A stretch of DNA of 64,000 nt from Symbiopectobacterium purcellii_A (GTDB taxonomy: Bacteria > Pseudomonadota > Gammaproteobacteria > Enterobacterales > Enterobacteriaceae). The translations under genes and the position numbers were made by a program. The DNA lies in the NCBI RefSeq assembly GCF_052050035.1, contig NZ_CP189882.1, positions 1,302,001 to 1,366,000 of the forward strand, read 5' to 3'. The notes beneath the pieces are model-generated. The model did no database searches and was not told the origin of the DNA. It saw only the letters and a list, made by a program, of their open reading frames with translations. Shown one piece after another: positions 16,695 through 26,040 of this stretch. Every line of letters begins with the position of its first letter. Positions within the stretch are counted from its first letter, which is position 1.

Positions 16695-17120
16695 TGGCAG
16701 TGCCTTAAAACTGCCATTTTTACCCTAGGTGGGTCAGATTTACATCGGCAGGTGGGCCAGTTTTACATCGGTAGCGACACTTATGCCCAGCGATGCTGCT
16801 GCCCTGGCTATCGTATAGCCCTGCTCTGTTACCAGGGCAACGGCTTCCTTTTTAAACTCAGGGGTAAATTGTCGTTTATGGTTCACTAAACACCTCCGTT
16901 TTGGATGTAAGTTTAGTGTCCTGATTATTCAACCACTACAGTACGCCAGTATCTGCTGTCTGCATGGGAGTCTCTTGTTCTGCCGCCGCAGCTGGCTCAC
17001 ATACGGGATTATGATGAATGGAAGCGCTTTATCCTCAGCCAGGGGAAAAATGAGCAGGGAGAGATTTACTGGCACGTGTATTTTGCGAAGCCGACGAAAC
17101 ATCCCCGGCAGACAGCAAAG

Positions 17121-18223
17121 GCCCCATTCCCACTCGAAACGCAACAAAGTGACCCACTGGCCAGAGTCGGATAAAATCACCGTTCTGGCCCTACTGGAGA
17201 TCCCGTTGCATGCAGGGAAAACATCTGACTCACAAAGAACGGTTCTACATCGAAAAGCGGCGTGGTGATGGGGTTAACCAGGCCACCATCGCCCGGGAAC
17301 TGGAGCTTCCTCGTTCTACCATCAGCAGGGAACTCAGACGCAATACCGACGCCGCTTTCAACGGGGTCTATTCCTGCAGAAGGGCCGAAACGTTGGCCAG
17401 AGGGCGGCGGCAGAAAACACGGCCGGACAGCGTGATTAACCAGCTTGAACCGCACATTCAGGACTTTATCAGAACGGCGCTGTCTACCCACACCTCACCT
17501 GAGGTCATCAGTGGGCGCCTGGTCCTGGAATTTGGCCTGTCCGTCAGCAAGAACTCGCTCTATCGCTATATCCAGCAGGAGCGCCGGGCCGGCGGTGAGC
17601 TGTATCAGCAGCTCCCTCATCGGGGTAAACGGTATAACTATCAGACCGATGAGAACAAACGCGGTCCTATTCCCAACCGTGTTGGCATTGAGCAGCGGCC
17701 GGCCGTTGCTGACCTCAAGCAGGAACCCGGGCATTTCGAGATTGACACCATCTTTGGCAAAGATCAGAAATCATTCCTGCTGACGGTGGTCGATAAAGCC
17801 GTCAAGCTGGTCATCATTCGCAAACTGCCCAACAAGCGAGCAGAGACAGTGGTAGCGGCCTTCAGGGACATCGTTGCCAATACCTTCTGCGAGTTTAAAA
17901 CCCTGACTGCTGACAACGGTTCTGAATTTTCCCAGCACGGGGAAATTACAAAAGTCACGGGGGCACCGGTCTACTTTGCCCGGCCATATCATTCCTGGGA
18001 ACGCGGGTTGAATGAGCATACCAACGGGCTGATACGGCGTTTTTACGCGAAGGGAACGGACTTCAATTATGTCACCCATCGCAAGGTTGCAGCACTCGAA
18101 CACCTGCTCAATACGCGAGGCAGAAAATCGCTGGGTTATCGTTCTCCAAATGAGGTATTTTTAACGCACTTACAGGCGGCATAATGCCCTACCGTTTTGT
18201 TGCGTTTCGACTGGGAATGGGGC
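17121..18223 (+). mobile_element. IS30 family element, copy 1, 1103 bp, complete
   Basis: Ends GCCCCATTCCCACTCGAAAC and the complement of GCCCCATTCCCAGTCGAAAC. It is flanked by AAG on both sides and inserted in an IS91 transposase gene at AAAGTAC. Confidence 0.92.
17210..18184 (+). CDS. IS30 transposase, 324 aa
   Basis: N-terminal helix-turn-helix region (RRGDGVNQATIARELELPRS then TISRELRRN) and integrase core: HFEIDTIFGKDQ (Asp), LTADNGSEFSQHGE (Asp) and ERGLNEHTNGLIRRF (Glu). The frame is complete from the ATG in MQGKHLTHKERFYIEKRR. The protein differs from the other full copy (40842-41816) by only one residue that I can see. Confidence 0.93.
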   Translation: MQGKHLTHKERFYIEKRRGDGVNQATIARELELPRSTISRELRRNTDAAFNGVYSCRRAETLARGRRQKTRPDSVINQLEPHIQDFIRTALSTHTSPEVISGRLVLEFGLSVSKNSLYRYIQQERRAGGELYQQLPHRGKRYNYQTDENKRGPIPNRVGIEQRPAVADLKQEPGHFEIDTIFGKDQKSFLLTVVDKAVKLVIIRKLPNKRAETVVAAFRDIVANTFCEFKTLTADNGSEFSQHGEITKVTGAPVYFARPYHSWERGLNEHTNGLIRRFYAKGTDFNYVTHRKVAALEHLLNTRGRKSLGYRSPNEVFLTHLQAA

Positions 18224-18866
18224 AAGTACCTGGGCCGGTACCTGAAAAAACTGCCTGTGTCGGGTGCGCGACTGGCACACTACGACGGGGGAAGCCGCAT
18301 CACCCTGCGTTTTCTGGATCACCGGGCGGGGAGGCATGAAGACCTGGCGCTCAGTCATCGTGAGCTGATACTGCGGCTGATAAAGCATATACCGGAGAAG
18401 CATTTCCGGATGGTGCGTTACTTTGGTTTCTGTCTAACCGCGTAGTGGGAAAACTGTTGCCTCTGGTGAGAAAAGCCCTGGGGCAGGATAATGTGAAAAA
18501 AGCAGCGCCAGTGGCATACACAACGCTGAGTCAGGGATTACTGAATACAGACCCGTTTGCCTGCCTGCTGTGCGGGGCAAAAATGGCGTTCAGCCGGGCG
18601 CTGCCGGCAACGGCCCTGGAGAAGCGAATCGCGAACGCCGGGGAGATAGCGCGAATGCGTTACGTTGGATAATGCGGGGAAACTCTGCCTGGAATTCGGC
18701 GATGTAATCAAAAAACGCGCAATGTGTTCAAAAATCACCCAAACACAGAGGCATTCACGATAAAAAAGCCGGTTTTCATCGTTGCCAGCCCCCGAAATCA
18801 GGGGCCCCAAAAAGTTTGAAATTCCTAGGCGTTAAATGTAACAAACGACACTCAATAGCAACATAT

Positions 18867-18903
18867 AAAAAAGCCCAGCCAACATACATGGCCAGGCTTT
18901 TAT
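18867..18903 (-). terminator. Rho-independent terminator of glmS
   Basis: Minus strand: AAAAGCCTGGCC, 9-base loop, GGCTGGGCTTTTTT, 20 bases after the glmS stop. The IS91 end lies just beyond it and leaves it intact. Confidence 0.85.
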
Positions 18904-18922
18904 CTCTTTACCTGCTTGTCAG

Positions 18923-20755
18923 TTACTCTACCGTCACCGATTTCGCCAGGTTACGCGGTTGGTCAACGTCAGTGCCTTTGATCAGGGCCACGTGGTAGGA
19001 GAGCAACTGCAACGGCACGGTGTAGAAGATCGGTGCAATCACCTCTTCCACATGCGGCAACGGAATGATGCGCATGTTTTCGCTGCTGGTAAAGCCGGCT
19101 TCTTCATCGGCAAATACATAGAGCTCACCGCCGCGTGCGCGCACTTCTTCGATGTTGGATTTCAATTTTTCCAACAGCTCATTGTTGGGCGCCACCACCA
19201 CCACAGGCATATCCGCATCAATCAACGCCAGCGGACCGTGCTTCAACTCACCCGCCGCATACGCTTCTGCATGAATGTAGGAGATCTCTTTAAGCTTCAG
19301 CGCCCCTTCCATTGCGATAGGGTACTGATCGCCGCGCCCCAGGAACAGCGCATGGTTCTTATCAGAGAAACCTTCTGCTAGAGACTCAATCAGCTTGTCC
19401 TGTGACAGCATCTGCTCAATACGTGCAGGCAGCGCTTGCAGGCCGTGAACAATATCGTGCTCAATCTGGGCATCCATACCGCGCAGACGGCCAATACGCG
19501 CCACCAGCATCAGCAATACCGTTAACTGGGTGGTAAAGGCCTTGGTAGACGCCACGCCAATTTCCGTACCGGCTTTGGTCATCAGCGCCAAATCGGATTC
19601 ACGGACCAGCGAAGATCCGGCCACGTTACAAATAGCCAGCGATCCCAGATACCCCAGCTCTTTGGACAAACGCAGCGCTGCTAACGTATCCGCCGTTTCA
19701 CCGGACTGAGATAGGGTGATCATCAGGCTATTGGCACGCACTGCTGGTTTGCGATAGCGGAATTCAGAGGCGATTTCCACATCACAAGGCACACCTGCCA
19801 ATGCTTCAAACCAGTAACGCGATACCATGCCTGAGTTGTAGGACGTGCCGCAGGCAATAATCTGGATATGCTGCACCTTGGCCAGCAGTTCATCCGCCTT
19901 AGGACCCAGTTCAGACAGATTCACTTCACCGTAGCTAAAACGCCCTTCCAGGGTGTTTTTGATCGCCAGCGGCTGTTCGTAAATCTCTTTCTGCATGTAA
20001 TGGCGGTAAGCACCTTTGTCACCAGCGTCGTAATTAACTTTGGATTCAATCTCTTCGCGCTCAACGACATCGCCCGCACGGTTGAAAATACGCACAGTGC
20101 GGCGCGTCACCTTAGCCACATCGCCTTCTTCCAAGAACATAAAGCGGCGGGTAACCGGCAGCAGAGCCAGTTGGTCAGACGCGAGGAAGTTTTCACCGAC
20201 ACCACGGCCAATCACCAGCGGGCTCCCAGAACGGGCAGCCACCAGCACGCTCGGATCGCGACTGTCCATCACTACCATGCCGTAAGCACCACGCAGTTGA
20301 GGGATAACGCGTTTAACCACGTCAACCAGCGCACCGCCGGTTTGTTGCTGTTCCCAGTGCACCAGGTGCGCAACCACTTCGGTATCGGTTTCAGAAACAA
20401 AGCGATAGCCATGCCCGATCAGCGTTTCACGCAGCGGTTCATGGTTTTCGATAATGCCATTGTGAACGATGATAATAGGGCCGGAAACGTGCGGGTGCGC
20501 ATTCTCTTCTGACGGCTCACCGTGCGTTGCCCAACGGGTATGGGCAATGCCCGTACCGCCCGCCAGCGGATGCTCTTCCACCGCTTGCGCCAGCATCTGT
20601 ACCTTACCCAAGCGACGCACGCGGGCAACGTGCCCCTCAGCGTCAACCACCGCCAGCCCCGCAGAGTCATAACCACGGTACTCAAGGCGGCGAAGCCCTT
20701 CTAACAGAATTTCAGAAATATCGCGTTGCGCAACTGCGCCTACAATTCCACACAT
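18923..20755 (-). CDS. glmS: Glutamine--fructose-6-phosphate aminotransferase
   Basis: Makes glucosamine-6-phosphate from fructose-6-phosphate and glutamine, the first step to UDP-GlcNAc for peptidoglycan and lipopolysaccharide. The N-terminal Cys nucleophile of the class II glutaminase domain is at position 2 (MCGIVGAVAQRD). The two sugar-isomerase domains (about 280-420 and 460-600) contain SQSGETADTLAALR and STKAFTTQL. The C-terminus DQPRNLAKSVTVE is the conserved sugar-binding tail. 610 residues, against 609 in E. coli. It lies 179 bases downstream of glmU as in other enterobacteria. The intergenic stretch contains inverted repeats and is where small-RNA control (GlmZ) acts in E. coli; I cannot show that here. 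Confidence 0.97.
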   Translation of the reverse strand: MCGIVGAVAQRDISEILLEGLRRLEYRGYDSAGLAVVDAEGHVARVRRLGKVQMLAQAVEEHPLAGGTGIAHTRWATHGEPSEENAHPHVSGPIIIVHNGIIENHEPLRETLIGHGYRFVSETDTEVVAHLVHWEQQQTGGALVDVVKRVIPQLRGAYGMVVMDSRDPSVLVAARSGSPLVIGRGVGENFLASDQLALLPVTRRFMFLEEGDVAKVTRRTVRIFNRAGDVVEREEIESKVNYDAGDKGAYRHYMQKEIYEQPLAIKNTLEGRFSYGEVNLSELGPKADELLAKVQHIQIIACGTSYNSGMVSRYWFEALAGVPCDVEIASEFRYRKPAVRANSLMITLSQSGETADTLAALRLSKELGYLGSLAICNVAGSSLVRESDLALMTKAGTEIGVASTKAFTTQLTVLLMLVARIGRLRGMDAQIEHDIVHGLQALPARIEQMLSQDKLIESLAEGFSDKNHALFLGRGDQYPIAMEGALKLKEISYIHAEAYAAGELKHGPLALIDADMPVVVVAPNNELLEKLKSNIEEVRARGGELYVFADEEAGFTSSENMRIIPLPHVEEVIAPIFYTVPLQLLSYHVALIKGTDVDQPRNLAKSVTVE

Positions 20756-20934
20756 GGATGTGTATTCCTATACGCGTGACATATTGTGTAACTTTCGACG
20801 TCTTAGACCTGATCGTGCCGGTTTTTCCGGCGTCCCCGAGCCTTGTAGAGAGTTGGGGATTATTATGTTTTGCGGAGTGCTTTAGCCTAAAACACTGCGC
20901 AAAACCGCCTCCACGAAATGGGAGGCGACATCAG
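20756..20934 (-). promoter_or_regulatory. glmU-glmS intergenic leader
   Basis: No gene. It contains a hairpin with stem CGCCTCC/GGAGGCG (20906-20927), just after the glmU stop, and a second longer inverted repeat around 20866-20902. In E. coli this interval carries the processing and GlmZ pairing region of glmS; that role here is by analogy. Confidence 0.4.
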
Positions 20935-22308
20935 TTATTTTTTCTTAACGGGCCGCGTCCAACCTGAAATATGGCGCTGTTTTACCCGGCTTATCACCAG
21001 CGCGTTTTCTTCCACATCGCGTGTTACCGTGGTGCCAGCGCCGATGGTCACGTCACTGGCTACGGTCACAGGGGCCACCAGTTGACTGTCAGAGCCGACA
21101 AACACCCGATCGCCAATCACGGTTTTGTGCTTGTTGGCACCGTCATAATTACAGGTGATGGTGCCTGCACCAATATTCACATCATCACCAATTTCTGCAT
21201 CGCCAAGATAGGTCAAATGGCCCGCTTTGGAACCTTTGCCCAGACGCGTCTTTTTCAGCTCAACAAAATTACCAACGTGTGCACCCTGTGCCAGCTCGGC
21301 CCCCGGCCGCAAACGCGCAAACGGCCCTACCGTGCACTCAGCGTCCAGAACCGCATTTTCTAACACCGTGTACGGGCTGAGGATACAGCCATCGCCAATC
21401 ACGCTGTCTTTAATGATACAGCCCGCACCAATCTCAACCCGGTTCCCCAAAGAAACCCGGCCTTCAATGATCACATTAGCATCAATACTCACATCGCGTC
21501 CGTGCGTCAATGTCCCACGCAGATCAAAACGCGCGGGATCGAGTAACATGACGCCCGCCAGCAGCAACTTATTGGCATGTTCCCGCTGATAGACACGTTC
21601 CAGCGTCGCCAGTTGCAGGCGATTATTAACCCCTTCCACTTCGCTCAGATTATCAGGATGCACAGCTTCAACACGGCGACCTTCTGAAGCGGCCATAGCG
21701 ATAATGTCGGTGATGTAATACTCGCCTTGCGCGTTGTTATTGTTTAACTGGCTCAGCCAGCGTTTCAGATCCTGACCGTTTGCGGCCAGAATGCCGGTGT
21801 TGATCTCGTTAATCTGACGCTGCTGTTCCGTCGCGTCCTTGTGCTCGACAATTCCGACCACAGACCCGTTATTATCGCGCACAATGCGGCCATAACCGTT
21901 GGGGTCGTCCAGTTTCACCGTCAGAAGCGCAATTCCACCCTGTGGCTTATCCGCCAGCAAGCGTGCCAGCGTGGCGGGTGATATCAAAGGAACATCACCG
22001 TACAGCATCAAAATATCTTCATCATCAGCAAAAAACGGCGCGGCCTGCTGCATGGCATGCCCGGTACCGAGTTGCTCTGCTTGCAGAACCCAATTCAAAT
22101 CCGGGTTGGTTAACCTGTCTTTCAGTAAATCGCCACCGTGTCCGTAGACCAAATGCACCTGTTTGGCACCCGTTTCCATAGCCGCATCAATCACATGCTG
22201 AACCATCGGCTTGCCTGCGAGCGGATGAAGTACTTTTGGAAGATCGGAATACACACGTGTTCCTTTGCCAGCGGCAAGGATAACCACGCTCATGACACTG
22301 TTAGACAT
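20935..22308 (-). CDS. glmU: Bifunctional GlmU uridylyltransferase/acetyltransferase
   Basis: Converts glucosamine-1-phosphate to UDP-GlcNAc by acetylation and uridylylation. The N-terminal pyrophosphorylase domain begins with the nucleotide signature LAAGKGTRVYSDLPKVLHPL. The C-terminal left-handed beta helix of hexapeptide repeats (about residue 250 on) includes VELKKTRLGKGSKAGHLTYL and the GAGTITCNYDGANKHKT acetyl-CoA region. I start it at ATG 22306-22308 (MSNSVMSVVILAAGKG), 457 residues against 456 in E. coli, rather than at 22341. It is co-transcribed with glmS. The upstream neighbour expected from E. coli (atpC) is not present within the window. Confidence 0.96.
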   Translation of the reverse strand: MSNSVMSVVILAAGKGTRVYSDLPKVLHPLAGKPMVQHVIDAAMETGAKQVHLVYGHGGDLLKDRLTNPDLNWVLQAEQLGTGHAMQQAAPFFADDEDILMLYGDVPLISPATLARLLADKPQGGIALLTVKLDDPNGYGRIVRDNNGSVVGIVEHKDATEQQRQINEINTGILAANGQDLKRWLSQLNNNNAQGEYYITDIIAMAASEGRRVEAVHPDNLSEVEGVNNRLQLATLERVYQREHANKLLLAGVMLLDPARFDLRGTLTHGRDVSIDANVIIEGRVSLGNRVEIGAGCIIKDSVIGDGCILSPYTVLENAVLDAECTVGPFARLRPGAELAQGAHVGNFVELKKTRLGKGSKAGHLTYLGDAEIGDDVNIGAGTITCNYDGANKHKTVIGDRVFVGSDSQLVAPVTVASDVTIGAGTTVTRDVEENALVISRVKQRHISGWTRPVKKK

Positions 22309-22652
22309 GCACCACCCTGATGAAACGAATTGATAACCCACGGATTCAATTGGATGAAAGTAAACCCGTTATCGCTGCGGATTACTACATATTTTTCAAC
22401 GAAAAATACCACAATGCCGCGCGTGGCAAGGAAAAAGAAAGTGTACCCAAGTCTAAACCTTACTGGTGGTTTTTTTAATTCATCTTTTCCGAAAAATAGC
22501 TAAAACGCGACGGTGGATAGTGAATTCCGGTTTCAGGAAAAACAGACTTTTGTTTTATATTTTACCATTTGTGATAAACACAAAAGAAACAGTGTTTCAT
22601 TTTTGTCATCATGGCCCCACAACTCAATAAACAATACCCAAGGAGATACAAT
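22309..22652. promoter_or_regulatory. Upstream region of glmU ending at an IS junction
   Basis: No intact gene. An AT-rich stretch with a palindromic TTTGTGATAAACACAAA-like site (about 22566-22583). On the plus strand AAGGAG (22639-22644) is followed by ATACAAT and then the IS end, so an IS may have inserted at the start codon of a rightward gene. The AAT at 22650-22652 is the left target base triplet of the ISL2-type element, and it does not match the triplet at its other end. Confidence 0.4.
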
Positions 22653-22896
22653 AAACTAGTTGCTGAATAGAGACTTGCATTTTTTGTCAGGCTATTGAGA
22701 ATAAAAAGAGGTTTAACTTAGAGAATAAAGGTTTGAAATGATCAACAAAGAGCGGTTGTTACGAGATAATCGTTTATGTAAAGCAATCATTGGATTATCA
22801 GTCGAAGAATTGAAAAATTTAGCCGCTGAATTTTCAGCTTGTTATTTGATTTATCGGAAAAAGAATCGAAAAGATCACGAGCGGCAGATGGGTGCA

Positions 22897-24205
22897 GAGT
22901 CTGTAAAGAATTTTGTGTAAATGGCTCCATTGCTTAACCGGAGATTCGTTCTCCATACATCAACATGAATTGGCTCATAGCAGGTTTCCAGTCTCTGATT
23001 GGCAAGGTCCATTTAGCAGAGATATTATGCAAGGCTAGATAGAGTAATTTTATCACCGAGTCATCCGTTGGAAATATTCGTCGCGTTTTCGTTATCTTGC
23101 GCAATGAAGCATTTAACGACTCTATCGCGTTGGTGGTGTAGATAACCTTGCGGATCTCCGGCGGAAAGTCAAAAATGACGATGAGACGTTCCCAATTATT
23201 TCTCCACGACGGGCTGATCGTCGGGAACTGTTCATCCCATTTGGCCGCGAAGGCATCCAGGGCCTCTTCAGCGCCCTCTAGCGTTGCGGAACTATAGATG
23301 GTGCGCAGGTCAGCAGCAACGGCCTTACTCTCTTTCCAGCCGACGTAGCGCAGCGAGTTCCGCACCTGATGCACAATGCAGAGCTGTACCCGCGTATGCG
23401 GGTAAACAGCTTCAATGGCATCAGGAAAGCCTTTCAGGCCATCGCAGCAGGCGACGAAGATGTCCTTTAGCCCACGATTTTTCAGTTCTGTCATCACAGA
23501 TAACCAGAACTTGGCCCCCTCAGTTTTGGCTATCCATAGCCCCAGCAGCTCTTTTTCGCCCTGGCCGTTGACGCCGAGGGCCAGATAAACAGACTTGTTG
23601 GCCACGGCTCCGCCGTCCTGGCTTTTGACAACAATACAGTCAAGGTAAACAATGGGATAAAGCGCATCCAGCGGCCGTTGCTGCCAGCGCTTAACTTCAT
23701 CCATCACAGCATTGGTCACTTGAGAAATGAAGCCAGCGGAAACATCGACCCCGTAGACTTCTTTAAAGTGTGCCTGAATATCACGGGTTGATAACCCTCT
23801 GGAATAGAGAGAAATAATGCGGTCATCGAAGCCGTTAAGCTGTTTTTCGTGCTTACCGATCAGTGTCGGCTCGAAGGTACTGTTGCGGTCGCGCGGAATA
23901 TCGAGCTCGATCTCCCCATTTTGGCTACGTACGCTCTTGGATGTCTTGCCATTGCGTGAGTTGCCTGAATGATTACCAGCCGGGTCATGCTTAGCATACC
24001 CAAGGTGCATCTCCATCTCAGCTTCAAGAACCCGTTCCGCCAGTCTTTTAGTCAGCACCTTGAGTAGGCCTGATTCACCCAGCAGATCCTGAGGGGAGTG
24101 ACAATCTTGAAGCAGTTGGTCAATAAGTTCGTTGCTGATAGGCATTTTGTTATCCTTTGAAGGTTTTCCTCAAAATGCCATTTACACAGATTATTTTACA
24201 GTCTC
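22897..24205 (-). mobile_element. IS256 family element, copy 1, 1309 bp, complete
   Basis: Ends GAGTCTGTAAAGAATTTTGT and the complement of GAGACTGTAAAATAATCTGT, with the 8-bp duplication TGGGTGCA. Inserted in the ISL2-type transposase gene. Confidence 0.93.
22934..24145 (-). CDS. IS256 transposase, 403 aa
   Basis: Mutator-type DDE transposase: YPIVYLDCIVVKSQDGG (Asp), FVACCDGLKGFPDAIEAVYP (Asp), CIVHQVRNSLRYVGWK (C/H spacer) and YTTNAIESLNASLRKITKTR (Glu), which are the family signatures. Full-length frame. The same protein recurs at 35606-36817 and, damaged, at 26051 and 54798. Confidence 0.94.
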   Translation of the reverse strand: MPISNELIDQLLQDCHSPQDLLGESGLLKVLTKRLAERVLEAEMEMHLGYAKHDPAGNHSGNSRNGKTSKSVRSQNGEIELDIPRDRNSTFEPTLIGKHEKQLNGFDDRIISLYSRGLSTRDIQAHFKEVYGVDVSAGFISQVTNAVMDEVKRWQQRPLDALYPIVYLDCIVVKSQDGGAVANKSVYLALGVNGQGEKELLGLWIAKTEGAKFWLSVMTELKNRGLKDIFVACCDGLKGFPDAIEAVYPHTRVQLCIVHQVRNSLRYVGWKESKAVAADLRTIYSSATLEGAEEALDAFAAKWDEQFPTISPSWRNNWERLIVIFDFPPEIRKVIYTTNAIESLNASLRKITKTRRIFPTDDSVIKLLYLALHNISAKWTLPIRDWKPAMSQFMLMYGERISG

Positions 24206-24463
24206 TGGGTGCAGGGCAGAAAGGATTTATCCCAACCCCATTAGATAAACTGCTTTTTATTTTATTGTATTTAAAATGTTATCCGACCTATGATTTGCAA
24301 GGACTTCTTTTTGGTTTAGATAGAACACGGGTATGTCGCTGGGTAAAAATATTATTGCCGGTTTTAGAGATGACCTTGGGGCGAGAATGTGTTTTGCCCG
24401 CTCGTCAAATTCGCTCTGCTGAGGAATTTTTTCGCGCCTTTCCTGGAGTTAAAGACGTCTTTA

Positions 24464-25541
24464 TAGCTAAACGACTTAATTTTGATTACATTATTTAAAT
24501 GAGCTATTCAATTGATTTTAGACGTAAAGTGATATCTACACGGGCCTTTGTTGAATAATTTAACCGTTTGATTTACATCTTCTTTAGTTAGAATGCATTT
24601 ACAGAGAATGTATTTTGTTAGAACGACAAATCAAATAGTTAGCACAATAAAAAGCATTCCGAGAGGAAAAATTAGTCGTTGAAATTTTATAATGCTTATA
24701 TAAATCAGTATCTTAAATTATTCAACAAAGCCTCTACACGGAAAAACGAAGGGTTGAGTATCCGAGAAACAGCGAAGCAATTTCGGATTGGCCCTGCCTC
24801 TGTATCGCGTTGGATTAATCAAATAGAGTCAAAAGCATCGACCACGCGTCAGCGAAAGATCGATAAATCCGAGTTGATAAAAGATGTTGAACAATATCCA
24901 GATGCTTACCAAAAAGAACGTGCAGAGCGTTTTGGCGTTTGTCAGAAGGCCATTTGGCAAGCGCTTAAAAAGCTGGGATTGACCTATAAAAAAAACTCTA
25001 CGTCATCCGAAAGCCGACGAAAACGCCCGGCAGGGATTTCAACAAAAAAAACAACAGTATGAAAAAGAAGGTAAACCTATTGTTTTTATTGATGAAAGTG
25101 GTTTTTCACACGATGCACCACGGACTCACGGCTATTCCCCAAAAGGTCAACGGTGTTTTGGCCTGAAGAACTGGGGAGCTAGGGGAAGAACAAATGTTAT
25201 CGGCGCTTTATTAGGCACAACGCTGTTTGCTATCGGATTATTTGATATCAATATTAACAGCGATGTTTTCTATGCCTGGGTCACACAAGTCCTTATCCCA
25301 GTACTCCCTAAAAACAGTGTAATCATGATGGACAATTCCACTTTTCACAAAAAACATAATATTCAACAAGTCATCATCGATGCAGGGTATATGGTGGAGT
25401 ATTTGCCTACATATTCGCCAGATCTTAACCCAATTGAGCATAAATGGGCACAAGCAAAAAGCAAAAAAAGAGAGATGGGTTGCGATACAGAGAGTTTGTT
25501 CTCAGTCCATATGGTGTAATCAAAATTAAGTCGCTTGGCTA
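24464..25541 (+). mobile_element. IS630 copy 2, interrupted by MITE-A
   Basis: Same ends as copy 1, TA duplication, inserted in the ISL2-type transposase gene. MITE-A copy 2 sits near the start of orfA. The rest of the transposase frames are as in copy 1. Confidence 0.88.
24544..24732 (+). repeat. MITE-A copy 2, 189 bp
   Basis: First bases GCCTTTG instead of GGCTTTG. The 9-bp duplication is TCTACACGG. It splits IS630 orfA; the MITE's own TTG-started frame reads into the rest of orfA (24679-25062). Confidence 0.9.
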
Positions 25542-25852
25542 TATTGATGGGACAGAGTGACCTGTCCAAAAGCCTAAGAATCTGCGTCGGCGAAAAAAAA
25601 TGTATTCGGGAAAGAAAAGACAGACCACTCGAAAAGGGCTTATTATGACTGACGAAACAAGGCAAATTGGATTTATCCCCATGAGCAAAAATGGGCGCCG
25701 TCACGATAAACGCTTACTCGATAAAGTCGATATAATTCGCCATATTCCTCCTGAGGTAACCATCTGGGCAGATACCGGTTTTCAAGGTATAGATAAACAG
25801 CATCCTAATACACAAATCCCAAAAAAAGGAACTCGAAAAAGACCTTTATCGC

Positions 25853-26040
25853 GGCTTTGTTGAATAATTTAACCGTTTGATTTACATCTTCTTTAGTTAG
25901 AATGCATTTACAGAGAATGTATTTTGTTAGAACGACAAATCAAATAGTTAGCACAATAAAAAGCATTCCGAGAGGAAAAATTAGTCGTTGAAATTTTATA
26001 ATGCTTATATAAATCAGTATCTTAAATTATTCAACAAAGT
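25853..26040 (+). repeat. MITE-A copy 3, right end damaged
   Basis: Left flank is ISL2-type transposase (CTTTATCGC). The right end reads CAACAAAGT and then runs directly into IS256 sequence, so there is no matching duplication. About 48 bases of ISL2-type and the first 40 or so of IS256 are missing beside it. Confidence 0.85.

Larger units (their letters stand above)
14819..16779 (-). mobile_element. IS21 family element, complete, 1961 bp
   Basis: Ends TGTCAATACC and the complement of TGTCGCTACC, with multiple AACTGACCCACC-type subterminal repeats at both sides. It is flanked by the 6-bp duplication CTTATG and carries istA and istB. Inserted in the orfA of an IS3 element. It looks intact. 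Confidence 0.9.
14645..16886 (-). pseudogene. IS3 orfA split by IS21
   Basis: Start GTG at 16884-16886 after GGAGGTG (VNHKRQFTPEFKKEAVALVT then GYTIARAAASLGIS). The remainder lies beyond the IS21 at 14641-14818 (NKTLHTWVSLAREQSNGVLS to EMLKKARAFFAKHMS). Removing IS21 and one CTTATG rejoins the frame. Confidence 0.75.
12897..16935 (-). mobile_element. IS3 family element (third type) carrying IS630 and IS21
   Basis: Imperfect ends AATCAGGACACT (left) and AGTGTCCTGATT (right). Its orfB is split by IS630 (13139-14018) and its orfA by IS21 (14819-16779). Without these it is roughly 1.2 kb. It replaces part of an IS91 transposase gene, with loss of IS91 sequence, so it is not a simple insertion there. 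Confidence 0.75.
16942..18672 (+). pseudogene. IS91 transposase copy 2, C-terminal part, split by IS30
   Basis: Sequence from the VRQYLLSAWESLVLPPQLAH region to TAK (16942-17120), interrupted by IS30, then KYLGRYLKKLPVSGARLAHY to MRYVG (18224-18672). A further frameshift occurs at about 18440, where FGF is followed by the next segment in a different frame. The copy is inactive. The IS91 3' terminus continues to about 18833, next to the glmS terminator. Confidence 0.8.

Noticed and set aside
19868..20512. A 214-codon open frame opposite glmS
   Set aside because: His/Gln/Arg-rich translation of the reverse strand of a conserved gene; a shadow.
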